This document shows positions 36,068 to 43,939 of a stretch of 64,000 nucleotides of DNA, in pieces (position 1 is the stretch's first letter; each line of letters starts with the position of its first letter). The translations under genes were made by a program, and so were the position numbers. A model generated the notes under the pieces. It was not told the origin of the DNA. It saw nothing but the letters and a program-made list of their open reading frames with translations, and ran no database searches. Source of the stretch: Rhizosaccharibacter radicis (lineage in GTDB: Bacteria; Pseudomonadota; Alphaproteobacteria; Acetobacterales; Acetobacteraceae); contig JAMZEJ010000004.1 in assembly GCA_024508355.1 (NCBI GenBank), positions 1-64,000 of the forward strand. The letters are read 5' to 3'.

Positions 36068-36725
36068 GGTCCGTCAGCACCTCGGTCATGCGGTCCGCCT
36101 CAAGGCCGAGGTCGGCAGCGATCAGCGGCGCCACCCGGGCTGGCCAGTTGAGCCATGCATCCCGTACCGCCCGCGCGGTTTCGAATAGCACTTGCTCCGC
36201 CGCCTCGATCTCCACCAAGACCCCGGCCTCGCGACGAGCGGCCAGGATGTGCTTGAAGGCAAGCCCGTTCTCTTTGAGCCGCTCGGCCTCCGCGTGGCTG
36301 ACCCAGAATCCGGCGAGCATCTGGGCAATGATGTCCACGCCGTCGATGTGACCAAGCGTCTCGGCTGTTGCGGCCAAGCTCGCGGCAGCCTCCGCAAGGG
36401 CAGCTTCCGGGGGTGTAACCGTCGTTCGCCTGGCGCCCACCGAGGCAACGTTCGGCGCGGCCGCGGCGCGGACAGGTGGTGCGGACATGTCCGCAGGGGT
36501 GCGGACACTCTCGCCGCCGGGTGCGGACATGTCCGCACCTGTGTCCGCAGTCCTGTTCGCCTTGCGCCACCCGGTGCCGATTGCTGCCGGATCAAGCGTG
36601 CCGTCCGGGAATTGCTTGATCTTTCCGCGCGTTACCGCGCGCCGGACCAACTTGTCGTCGCAGCCCTCGCGTCGGGCGAACTCACGGATCGAGATGCCCG
36701 CCGGGGGTGCGGACACTGCGGACAC
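35997..36725 (-). CDS. Terminase small subunit, DNA-binding
   Basis: 242 residues. The N-terminal helix-turn-helix (ISIREFARREGCDDKLVRRA, then VTRGKIKQFPDGTLDP) resembles Nu1-like small terminases. A repetitive linker (ADMSAP twice) is coded by the GCGGACA array. The C-terminal half is helical with HVHQHLAELGEP. It should recognise the packaging site and load the large subunit. It is the first late gene, about 210 bases from the divergent SLATT gene. Confidence 0.75.
   Translation of the reverse strand: MSAVSAPPAGISIREFARREGCDDKLVRRAVTRGKIKQFPDGTLDPAAIGTGWRKANRTADTGADMSAPGGESVRTPADMSAPPVRAAAAPNVASVGARRTTVTPPEAALAEAAASLAATAETLGHIDGVDIIAQMLAGFWVSHAEAERLKENGLAFKHILAARREAGVLVEIEAAEQVLFETARAVRDAWLNWPARVAPLIAADLGLEADRMTEVLTDHVHQHLAELGEPQADFTAGDRSP
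36468..36724. repeat. Array of GCGGACA units with two perfect palindromes
   Basis: Nine copies of GCGGACA or its complement TGTCCGC occur within 257 bases at the start of the small terminase gene: 36468, 36481/36488, 36501, 36523/36530, 36542, 36709 and 36718. Two pairs form the palindrome GCGGACATGTCCGC (36481-36494, 36523-36536). Packaging sites of many phages lie in or beside this gene. Confidence 0.7.
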
Positions 36726-36936
36726 CTTTCAGAATTCATAGCTGCGGGGCAAACGGGCTGGCGCAATCCCCCTGTTTGGGGAGGGGGCCCTAAAGGGACC
36801 CAAACTCATTGCGCCTCGACATCCAATCGGCATTAGGCTGTTATCGATCGGTAACTAAGGCGTCAGACTGAAGCTTCGGCGATAGTCGCCCCTTCGCCGT
36901 CTTCCGGTCAGCAGTGTTAGGTGATTAGGAAATCAC

Positions 36937-37539
36937 ATGACTTTAGAGGAGGCCAAGGCAGATCTCTTACGACGAATGAAGATTACTGCCGGGAGCCGCT
37001 TCAATGCCGCGGAGAGACTGGAAAGCAAGGACCGGACATACACGTGGCTCGGCGTCGCGGCGACCATCGCCGTGATCACGTTGACCGTCATCCCGCTCGC
37101 CATTCACCAGGACGATAAGACGAATGCATATATCGGCATCGTCGCCGTCGTTTCGTCGGTCGTTATACTTGCGTCGAATCTCATGCAGTATAGTTCGTCC
37201 TATGCTCTTAATGCGGCTAGACATCACCAGTGCGCGTTGGAAATCAATGCCTGCGCACGGAAACTACGCCTTTTGGTTCCGTTTACATTTGAACAACTGC
37301 AAGTTATCTCTGAAGAGTACGACAACTTGTTGGCGAGACACGGAACTAATCACCAGACCGTAGACTTTGAACGTTATAAGCGAGAGCACAGTTGGGAATT
37401 CGAGCCGACCACAAAGCCTGCCGCTTCCGTATGGCGCCTACTACTATTACCGCAGAGCACGACGGAAGTGGTGGGAACGATAATCGGGTTTCTGCTGACC
37501 GCTGCCACCCTATGGGTGGTCAGCGTTTATCTTAAGTAA
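36937..37539 (+). CDS. SLATT-type membrane protein
   Basis: 200 residues, divergent from the late operon. Two adjacent membrane spans (about 37-58, LGVAATIAVITLTVIPLAI, and 66-86, IGIVAVVSSVVILASNLMQY) are followed by a long helical cytosolic part (CALEINACARKLRLLVPFTF). A third span lies near the C-terminus (VVGTIIGFLLTAATLWVVSV). This is the pattern of SLATT domains, predicted pore-forming effectors in nucleotide-second-messenger defence. The gene has lower GC and different codon use from its neighbours, so it was acquired separately. No cyclase or nucleotide-sensor gene adjoins it. Confidence 0.6.
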   Translation: MTLEEAKADLLRRMKITAGSRFNAAERLESKDRTYTWLGVAATIAVITLTVIPLAIHQDDKTNAYIGIVAVVSSVVILASNLMQYSSSYALNAARHHQCALEINACARKLRLLVPFTFEQLQVISEEYDNLLARHGTNHQTVDFERYKREHSWEFEPTTKPAASVWRLLLLPQSTTEVVGTIIGFLLTAATLWVVSVYLK

Positions 37540-37572
37540 AGCGCGAACGATGTGTTCGCTCCGGGCGGTCAT

Positions 37573-38157
37573 CTAGGTCCGAGAAGAGCTTAATACCCTT
37601 TTCACAGCTGCTTCAACGGCTGCGACCCCCTTGGCTGCTACCAATCTTTCCGCGCGTATCCGAAAACGTAGATGTTGCTGCACCGGCTTGTTCGGACTGA
37701 ACCGCAGCAGCAGACGAAGGTGGTTGCCCTTCAGCCGCAGCCAGAAGGCCATGACACCATGCACCGTGCCGACGAAGACATCCTTCCGGCCGGCGTAGCG
37801 CTTGATCGCGTCCTTCGGCAGCTGTCCGTATTGATCAGTGGCCGCGTCGACGGGCACGAGCAGCGCCTTCCCAGGCGTCGCATGCAGGCCGCCATCCTCG
37901 AATGGCTGCAAGTATCGGGCCTGCGCCTGCTTCAGGAACACGGTCGCAGTGGGCGAACCCTTAGCGGCCTTCCTGACTGCCGTCGCCTTCTGGGTGAAGG
38001 GTCGCGGGTGGTGGAAGACGCTCTTCATCGCGTCGTTCTCGGCCCGCTGCGCCTGGAAGGCCAAGTCGTTAACCGCCACCGCCTCGGCGAACGGGATCTG
38101 CTTCTTCAGGCTCGCGAGCTGGTTCCGAGCGCCTGTGGTGTCGATCCGGATCGACAC
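37573..38157 (-). CDS. Phage structural-type protein, neck/tail completion like
   Basis: 194 residues. Opening IRIDTTGARNQLASLKKQIP, then KSVFHHPRPFTQKATAVRKA, and the block YAGRKDVFVGTVHGVMAFWL fit small basic proteins described as minor tail or neck proteins. It is upstream of the terminase in transcription order, separated by the divergent SLATT gene, so it is displaced from the usual structural cluster. Family only partly recognised. Confidence 0.5.
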   Translation of the reverse strand: MSIRIDTTGARNQLASLKKQIPFAEAVAVNDLAFQAQRAENDAMKSVFHHPRPFTQKATAVRKAAKGSPTATVFLKQAQARYLQPFEDGGLHATPGKALLVPVDAATDQYGQLPKDAIKRYAGRKDVFVGTVHGVMAFWLRLKGNHLRLLLRFSPNKPVQQHLRFRIRAERLVAAKGVAAVEAAVKRVLSSSRT

Positions 38158-38160
38158 AGA

Positions 38161-38343
38161 TCAGTGCGCTTCAGAAGGGCAACCATAGACCGGACGAACG
38201 TCGACCGGTCGGCCTACCGCCCGCGCCGAGAGCTCGCCGACGGACAGCTCGATCCGGAAGCCAGCCCGCTCCGCGCGTCGGACCTCGCCAGCCGTCCAGC
38301 CCGTTGCGTCCATCAGGCGCCGCAGGTCGTCGTCGTTGAGCAT
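38161..38343 (-). CDS. Small HTH-like phage protein
   Basis: 60 residues from ATG 38343, preferred because GGAGG lies just upstream; a GTG four codons earlier overlaps that site. LNDDDLRRLMDATGWTAGEV, then RRAERAGFRIELSVG, resembles a short helix-turn-helix. It ends three bases before the next gene. Possibly a regulator or accessory protein. Confidence 0.4.
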   Translation of the reverse strand: MLNDDDLRRLMDATGWTAGEVRRAERAGFRIELSVGELSARAVGRPVDVRPVYGCPSEAH

Positions 38344-38487
38344 CGCATCCTCCACCCGCTGGAACCCAGCCTGCTCCCGGGCCGGCTATAGTCGCCGCAC
38401 CCGGGAGCGGCACCGCGACGGGGCCGCATAGCCTTCGTCGCGGCTGGGCGCCCGCACCGCGCTACCGCCGCCCGTTGGGCGAGGCGA

Positions 38488-38757
38488 TCACCACGCGGGG
38501 GCGATCTGGCTCGGCACCATGATGGCGCCCATGCTGATCGGATGGCCGGGCGGGAGCGGTGTCTCGCCGGCTTCCGCCCTGTTGCTGGCGCATTCCATCT
38601 CAGGACCGCGGAGGCAGAGCACGACAGTGCGCCGCTGGGCGAAACAGCGGCTCACGCCCATCACCCCAGCCACGGTTCGCAAGGTCGCTCCGGGCCGCCG
38701 CAATAGGCGCAGCATCTCGGCGTCTCGCGCCCGCGGCCAATCCAGCGGGCGCGGCAT
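38488..38757 (-). CDS. Small protein with predicted HTH, unknown
   Basis: 89 residues. RARDAEMLRLLRRPGATLRT, then VAGVMGVSRCFAQRR, looks like a helix-turn-helix. Two cysteines (VLCLRG and MECAS) follow, then a proline-rich end. It overlaps the stop of the DUF3164 gene by one base. The stretch from 38344 to 38487 holds no gene I can support. Confidence 0.4.
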   Translation of the reverse strand: MPRPLDWPRARDAEMLRLLRRPGATLRTVAGVMGVSRCFAQRRTVVLCLRGPEMECASNRAEAGETPLPPGHPISMGAIMVPSQIAPAW

Positions 38758-39392
38758 CAGCCCAGCTTCGCGATGTCGAGCGACACGGCGACGAACGGCT
38801 TATCCAGGCTCTCGCGCTGGTAGAACCGCACGAAGGAGCGCGAGCTCTCCACCCGGACGGCATCGCCGATCGCCGCCATGGCGCGCAGCCAGCGCTCGTC
38901 GTCGATGTTCAGCCGGCGCAGCCCGAGGATCCGGTCGATCCTCAGCTTGCCCTCCTTGCCGACGTCGAACGCGTCGTTGATCAGCGCCCGGACGTTGTCG
39001 TTGCCGCCGGCGGTCCAGTCGGTCAGGCACTCGTCGATCAGAGACTTCGCCGCCTGCAGCTGCGGCCCGAAGGCCAGCGCATCGGCGATCGCGATCTTGA
39101 CCTGCAACAGGCCGTCGTAGCTCGACAGCGTCAGGTTGCCCTTCGTGCCGCCCAGCTTCGCGCCATACTTCTCGGCCAGCATAGCCACCAAAGCATCGAT
39201 CTCGCCCACCGCCTTCGCGCGGAAGCCGCCCACGATGTCGCGCAGCTCGACCGCCTCCGAGATCAGCCCGCGCACCAGCGCGTCTTCCAGCTGCTCCTCC
39301 GGCTTCACCATCGAGAGCGGCACGAGCCGTCCTTTGCCGTCCCGCACGTAGCCGTCCGGGATCGCGGGCGCGCTGTCGGGCGTCGCGGTCAT
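38757..39392 (-). CDS. DUF3164 family protein
   Basis: 211 residues from ATG 39392. IPDGYVRDGKGRLVPLSMVK and the end FVRFYQRESLDKPFVAVSLD are characteristic of DUF3164, a family found mostly in Mu-like transposable phages beside early genes. Its role is not established. Here it occurs in a phage that carries a tyrosine integrase and no DDE transposase, a sign of mosaic origin. Confidence 0.8.
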   Translation of the reverse strand: MTATPDSAPAIPDGYVRDGKGRLVPLSMVKPEEQLEDALVRGLISEAVELRDIVGGFRAKAVGEIDALVAMLAEKYGAKLGGTKGNLTLSSYDGLLQVKIAIADALAFGPQLQAAKSLIDECLTDWTAGGNDNVRALINDAFDVGKEGKLRIDRILGLRRLNIDDERWLRAMAAIGDAVRVESSRSFVRFYQRESLDKPFVAVSLDIAKLG

Positions 39393-39424
39393 GTGTCGTC
39401 TCCCGCAACCATGGTTGCGCGTGA

Positions 39425-40297
39425 TCAGCGAATGAAGCTCGCCGAGCCTTCGCCCTTCCGAGCGTGGACGTAGCGGGTCGTGGTGTTCAGCGACGCGTGC
39501 CCCAGGCTTTCCCGGAGGACGTGGAGCTTGCAGCCGTCGTCCAGCGCGTGGCTCGCGTGGGTGTGGCGCAGCCAATGCGGGGAGACGTTGCCGGCGATGC
39601 CGACCCGCCGCGCGGCGGTGCGCACCGCCCGGAATATCCAGGATGCGTCGAGCTTGCCGCCGCACGCCTTCGTCAGCACGTGCGCCTCGGGCCGCGGCGA
39701 GCCGGCGGCGTCCGCCAGCTCCTGCCACACGACACGCGGGATCTGGACAACCCGGCGCTTCGCGCCCTTGCCCAGGATGTTCGCCAGCGCCGGGTCGTTC
39801 CGCTTCGGGGGCGTGACGTCCAGCCAGCGCAGGTTCGCCGCCTCGGAGGCCCGGAGGCCGCTCCGGTAGAGCAGGAGCAGCAGCGCGCGCCGGCGCGGAT
39901 CGGTCTCGCCGGCGATCATCCGGTTGACCGTCGCCTTGTCGATGATGTGCTCGGCCGAGGTGATACTCGGCTTCTCGGTGGCGAGCAGCGCGCCCACGTT
40001 GCGCTCCGTCAGCCCCATCTTGTGGGCGAAGCTGAGCAACGAGCGGAGGCAGGCCGCGCGCCTGGCGCGGGTGGCGGTCGACAGCCCGGCGTCGCGCATC
40101 GCCGCGTCCCAGGACTGCAGCTGATCCAGCGTCACGTCGCCGATCAGCACGGGGTGCAGCGCGAAGAACGCGGCCACGTCGGCGCGGTAAGCCCGAGCCG
40201 TGTTCGCGCTCCGGTTCACCAGCCAGTTGCGGATGGTCAGTTCGTTGAACCGGATATTATCAGGCCGAAAGCCTTGCGCCGCCTGGGTTTCAGACAC
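39425..40297 (-). CDS. Second tyrosine recombinase, XerC/D-like
   Basis: 290 residues, full length. A SAM-like N-terminal domain (FNELTIRNWLVNRSANTARA) precedes a catalytic domain with SGLRASEAANLRW (first Arg), WLRHTHASHAL (His-x-x-Arg-His), LGHASLNTTTRYVH (catalytic Tyr). It is intact. It lies inside the phage, 20 kb from the att-proximal integrase, with TTATCG repeats immediately upstream of its start. It could resolve phage dimers, mediate a second mobile unit, or be a relic of an earlier integration module. Confidence 0.85.
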   Translation of the reverse strand: MSETQAAQGFRPDNIRFNELTIRNWLVNRSANTARAYRADVAAFFALHPVLIGDVTLDQLQSWDAAMRDAGLSTATRARRAACLRSLLSFAHKMGLTERNVGALLATEKPSITSAEHIIDKATVNRMIAGETDPRRRALLLLLYRSGLRASEAANLRWLDVTPPKRNDPALANILGKGAKRRVVQIPRVVWQELADAAGSPRPEAHVLTKACGGKLDASWIFRAVRTAARRVGIAGNVSPHWLRHTHASHALDDGCKLHVLRESLGHASLNTTTRYVHARKGEGSASFIR

Positions 40298-40322
40298 GGC
40301 GGCGACCCCCCGAAATCCGCCC

Positions 40323-40426
40323 GATAACGGTCATTATCGTGCGGCTCAGCATGGTTATCGTTCAGATCGTGGCCACCGGGCCGTCATTATTCGGGCATCC
40401 GGCACGCCGTTATCGTGCAGATCAGC
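40323..40426. repeat. Degenerate TTATCGTNCAGATC direct repeats upstream of the recombinase
   Basis: Related elements begin near 40330 (CATTATCGTGCGGCTCAG), 40352 (GGTTATCGTTCAGATCG), 40383 (CATTATTCGGGCATCC) and 40408 (CGTTATCGTGCAGATCAG). GATAA at 40323 pairs with TTATC at 40333 across six bases. Such spaced elements resemble arm-type or core sites of a recombinase, or operators for it. Confidence 0.5.
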
Positions 40427-40835
40427 TGAGGCCGCAGGATCCGATCTTGCGGCCGCGACCGCCGCCAGGACACCGCCATATGGTGCTCCGGACGCTATCG
40501 CCGCGACGCTCCATCGCCGCCGCTTCCGCCGATCGCCGCAGGGTGATGGTGATGCGCGAGAGGAGCCGCGTGGTGGCCGAACCGATCACGGTGGCGCCGC
40601 GTCGTTCGATCCAGCGGAGCCCGTCGCAACACAGCACGGCGTCCATCATCGGCAAGCCGGCCAGGGCCATTTCGCCGACGTCCGGCACCACGTGGCTGCG
40701 GAGCCGGTCGATCTGACCCCGGCGGAGCAGGACCGCTCCAAGCTTCCCGTCCGCGCGCGGCGCGCCGACGATCACGAACCAGCGTCGTCCGCATGCGACC
40801 ACGTCCCCAGCGCGCGGCGTGGCGGCGAGATGCAT
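40422..40835 (-). CDS. Hypothetical phage protein
   Basis: 137 residues from ATG 40835. HLAATPRAGDVVACGRRWFV, then GAVLLRRGQIDRLRSHVVPD, suggests a small beta domain. The middle WIERRGATVIGSATTRLL is basic. No family recognised. Reads into the region of the TTATCG repeats at its end. It is separated from the next upstream gene by about 110 bases. Confidence 0.4.
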   Translation of the reverse strand: MHLAATPRAGDVVACGRRWFVIVGAPRADGKLGAVLLRRGQIDRLRSHVVPDVGEMALAGLPMMDAVLCCDGLRWIERRGATVIGSATTRLLSRITITLRRSAEAAAMERRGDSVRSTIWRCPGGGRGRKIGSCGLS

Positions 40836-40946
40836 GGCGTTTCCGCGGCTCGGGAGGAAGCGGACATAGAAAAGCCCGCCGGGCATGTGCCGGGCGGGCG
40901 CAAGAACTACATCGTGCCTACCGCATAGGATCTATTTCGGAAACAG

Positions 40947-41750
40947 TCAACGATCCCGTGCGCGATAATGCTCCGCGAGCTGCGAGAGCAGCAGCATCGA
41001 CTGGGCCCGGATCGTCTCGTTGCCGCGCTTCGCCCCCGGCAGGAGACGCGCTGCCATCACGGTGAATGACAGTTCCTCGACCAGCATCGCGCGCAAGCGG
41101 ACCTCCGCGCAGTAGCCCAACGCCTCGCGGACACGCCGCACGCTGGTGATCGCGTCGACCTGCGCCTCGGTAATTCCCTGCGGAATCGCCCCGCTGCCTC
41201 CCCGCGCAACCTCGACGGACGCCCCTCGGCCGCCCCGTTCCGCGACCTCGTATTCGCGTGCGTATCGCCGGCCGGCTGCCACCTCGTCGGGACCGACGTC
41301 GCCGCCTCGTTCGAGCGTGTCGAGCGGGCTCCGGATACGGTGCGTCCGCGCGGTGATCGCCGGCAACACGATCTCGACGCGTGTCTCCCGGGCCGCCTCG
41401 TCATAGGCGGTCGTGGTTGTCGCCGGGACGAGCACGACCTCCACCTCCTCGAGCTCCTGCCCGTGCTGTCGCCGTTCGCTTGTAAGCCGGAGATCAGTCT
41501 GCTTCCTGGCGGCGTCGCGTTCCGCTTTCTCTCGCGCCTGCATGGCCTGGTCCCGCTGCTGACGCGTGCGCAGGTATCTCCCGTGCCGCGCCTGGTATCG
41601 CTCGGCCGCCGCGGAGGCATTCCGGCTCTTCAGGTGCGCATCCTGCTGCGGCTTGGTCTCCGGGGGATCGGTTTCGGACGGCACGGCGGCTGCGTCCAGG
41701 GAAGCGAGAACCGGCGCCAGAGCGACGGCCGAGGGCGGCATCACGGTCAT
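40947..41750 (-). CDS. DUF6456-like protein with basic coiled N-terminus
   Basis: 267 residues. Residues about 30-100 are a basic, glutamine-rich helix (RYQARHGRYLRTRQQRDQAM). The C-terminal ~140 residues contain GPDEVAAGRRYAREYEVAER and RVREALGYCAEVRLRAMLVE, ending with LLSQLAEHYRARDR. That pattern resembles the alphaproteobacterial DUF6456 domain often seen beside phage or regulatory genes. Role unknown; DNA binding is plausible. Confidence 0.5.
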   Translation of the reverse strand: MTVMPPSAVALAPVLASLDAAAVPSETDPPETKPQQDAHLKSRNASAAAERYQARHGRYLRTRQQRDQAMQAREKAERDAARKQTDLRLTSERRQHGQELEEVEVVLVPATTTTAYDEAARETRVEIVLPAITARTHRIRSPLDTLERGGDVGPDEVAAGRRYAREYEVAERGGRGASVEVARGGSGAIPQGITEAQVDAITSVRRVREALGYCAEVRLRAMLVEELSFTVMAARLLPGAKRGNETIRAQSMLLLSQLAEHYRARDR

Positions 41751-41851
41751 GGTGGCATCCTGTGCGGCACCACAAGATACCGTGATGCCTCGCTCACGTC
41801 AGTGTTATTTCGCAATCATTGCCACTGCTCACCAAAGAGTAGGGTATTTTG

Positions 41852-42055
41852 CTACAGCGCCGAGGCGCACTCGACCCGCCAGAGTTGAGCCTTCGCATTT
41901 CGGACGAACCGGGGGTCGCTGGGGGTAGAGGCGAGATACACAGTGTCCGCGCCGCCGGGCCGGACCCACCGCACGTGCCCACCTCGCGTCCGCGTGCCGC
42001 GCCAACCGCGACCCTCGGCCCATATGGCGAGGTCGCGGGTCGCGCTGCGGCTCAC
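41852..42055 (-). CDS. HicA-like small protein
   Basis: 67 residues from a GTG at 42055. WAEGRGWRGTRTRGGHVRWV, then TPSDPRFVRNAKAQLWR, matches the size and pattern of the HicA double-stranded-RNA-binding fold, including a histidine in GGHVRW where HicA has its catalytic residue. No HicB-like antitoxin gene adjoins it, so a toxin role is uncertain. No other gene is seen between 42056 and 42156. Confidence 0.45.
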   Translation of the reverse strand: MSRSATRDLAIWAEGRGWRGTRTRGGHVRWVRPGGADTVYLASTPSDPRFVRNAKAQLWRVECASAL

Positions 42056-42156
42056 GGGGCGCTGTCATGATCGAACCGACCGTTTGTAGCATCGACACCT
42101 AAAAAGGTTGACGCCGACGGAAAGCGTCTAGGTTACCATGTCTCTTTCATCCGGAG

Positions 42157-42597
42157 ATGCCGATGGCCGATTACGGTTTAACCGGCCTCGTCAAACGCCG
42201 GGCCGAGCTGGCGGGCTAGATCAAGGCCACGCACGACACCCTGAAGACGCAACTAGTCGCGTTCGGAAGCCTGGACGAGACCATCCAGCAGTTCGACCCC
42301 GGTTACGAGGCAGAGGCGATCCTCCCCAAGACGTACCGGCCGCCGTGGGACTGGCGCCAGCACGGTCATATGTCCCGGCTGATGCTCGGCATCTTGCGTA
42401 TGGCGGCGGAGGCGGTGACGATGCGGGACGTGACAATGGAACTGCTGATGAGCCGAGCGCTCGACAGGAGCGACGTGCGGCTACAGCGGCTGATGACGAA
42501 GCGGGTCGGCGCTGCGTTGCAGAACCAGCGGCCGAACGGGGTAGTGAGATCTACCTAGGGACCGGGGATGTTCGTGCTCTGGGGGGTGGTGCGGTAA
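42157..42597 (+). pseudogene. Broken hypothetical gene with two in-frame amber codons
   Basis: One reading frame from ATG 42157 to TAA 42595-42597 (146 codons) reads as a single protein: ADYGLTGLVKRRAELAG, then ATHDTLKTQLVAFGSLDETI, TYRPPWDWRQHGHMSRLML, and GPGMFVLWGVVR. It is interrupted by TAG at 42217-42219 and again at 42556-42558. From recall of related proteins, both positions are expected to be glutamine (CAG), so each stop needs one C-to-T change. The family is small and function unknown. Probably a decaying gene; suppression is a less likely alternative. Confidence 0.7.
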
Positions 42598-42722
42598 TCG
42601 TCAGAAATAACTCTGAGGGCCCAGTGTTCTTGGCTAGAGACGTCTTGACACGGGGGGGTTAAAACACCCATTTTCTGCATCGGAGGCTTTGCAGCTGTCA
42701 CGCTACATTGCCTTTCCCTCCC

Positions 42723-43607
42723 CTACCCCTCCTCAAGCGCAAGTTCTGATATACGCTCCATGTTCGTGCGTAGATCAGATATGTGAGCAAAACTCGAAAT
42801 CCAGAAACTCTGCCTGTTTCTCTTCGCTTGCAAGTTAACCCGCATACCGGAGACTTGGCGGCTAAACACTTCTAGTTCTTGTCGGGCTGGCTTATTCATT
42901 TTTGGCAGGCGCAAACCCCAAGAAATGACGTAAGCAGCCAAATCTGCGAATTGCACTCCAGTCGTTAAGTGGCTGTGGACAAAGAACGGTTCCGGGACTA
43001 TTTTCCCGGAGCGCTGTTTTCCTGTTGACGTATTTACGAAGTATTGGTGCATTTGATCTACCAATATATGGCTCTTGGATTTCTCCAGTTCGTCAAACAC
43101 GATAATACCCTGCTCATCTTTTTTATCTTTGAGGTAATAATAAAATCTCTCAAACAGGTATGCATAATCTTTCCTAAGTCCGGTCGTTGCAGTATTTGGC
43201 GCATCAGTCTCGATGATGCTGGCAAATACTTTACAATGGCATTTGTGGCACAATTCGAAGATGTCTTTTACAAATGCGACCTTTGCTAAACCCAAGGCCT
43301 TGAGTTCTCTTATCCTTGCGTTCCTCCCATCGTCTAAGGCTGCTTTTGCAAGCGAGACGACTTCATCCGGAGATACAAGGCAATTAAGATTAACGTGCTG
43401 AAATACCTTCTTCTTGAGAAGTACTTTCCCTTTCACTTCGTTCTCACCGCCTGCATATCGTCTGCCGAAATGGCGGAGCTCTAGCTGTCGCGCTTCTTGT
43501 GATAAGCGGCCCATATCTCGATCGTGCACGGCTATACCGGCTAGAACTTCATAGGGGCTGGCCTTATGATCTTGCCCGCTCTCATCTACGAAAAGGAAGT
43601 ATGCCAT
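42723..43607 (-). CDS. DUF3800 protein, RNase H-like fold, accessory
   Basis: 294 residues. The N-terminal YFLFVDESGQD is the DUF3800 signature with paired acidic residues. Later conserved parts are QGIIVFDELEKSKSH and THLTTGVQFADLAAYVIS-like (HSHLTTGVQFADLAAYVIS), where aspartate completes the predicted metal site. The family is predicted to be a nuclease and is common in phage and genomic-island accessory regions. AT-rich third positions differ sharply from the flanking genes, indicating recent transfer. The right flank holds a transposase scar. No partner gene is evident. Confidence 0.75.
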   Translation of the reverse strand: MAYFLFVDESGQDHKASPYEVLAGIAVHDRDMGRLSQEARQLELRHFGRRYAGGENEVKGKVLLKKKVFQHVNLNCLVSPDEVVSLAKAALDDGRNARIRELKALGLAKVAFVKDIFELCHKCHCKVFASIIETDAPNTATTGLRKDYAYLFERFYYYLKDKKDEQGIIVFDELEKSKSHILVDQMHQYFVNTSTGKQRSGKIVPEPFFVHSHLTTGVQFADLAAYVISWGLRLPKMNKPARQELEVFSRQVSGMRVNLQAKRNRQSFWISSFAHISDLRTNMERISELALEEG

Positions 43608-43728
43608 CGAGCCAGTGTTGGCAGATTTTCGTTTCCGAACAAGGGCCTTCCAATTTTACCGCTGCAAACACCCCTTCCACACCCGCGACGCCGGATGCCC
43701 CGCGCCGCACTGGTGGCGGCTAGATGCA

Positions 43729-43939
43729 GCGCCCCGTTTGCCAGCCGCCGGTTGTCCTCACGCCAGCCCGTTTCGGCGGCGTAGGCCAGGAGATATTTGC
43801 CGCTGATATGGTGGTGCTGGCCCATCTCGGTGCGCCCGAAGCGGGAGGAGTGGCTTTCCACCTGAGCGATGCAACCGCCGTCCAGGCTAACCGCCTCCGA
43901 GTGATTGACCCGGCGCATGTCGAAGCTGGCATAGAGGCC
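43729..43939 (-). mobile_element. Fragment of an ISXO2/IS1595-type transposase
   Basis: About 70 codons on the minus strand read YASFDMRRVNHSEAVSLDGG, then FGRTEMGQHHHISGKYLLAY, then AAETGWREDNRRLANG. This is the C-terminal part of ISXO2-like transposases, including the H-H-H and WREDNRR motifs. There is no start, no catalytic N-terminal part, and no terminal repeats, so it is a remnant. It is joined directly to the end of the antirepressor gene. Confidence 0.75.
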
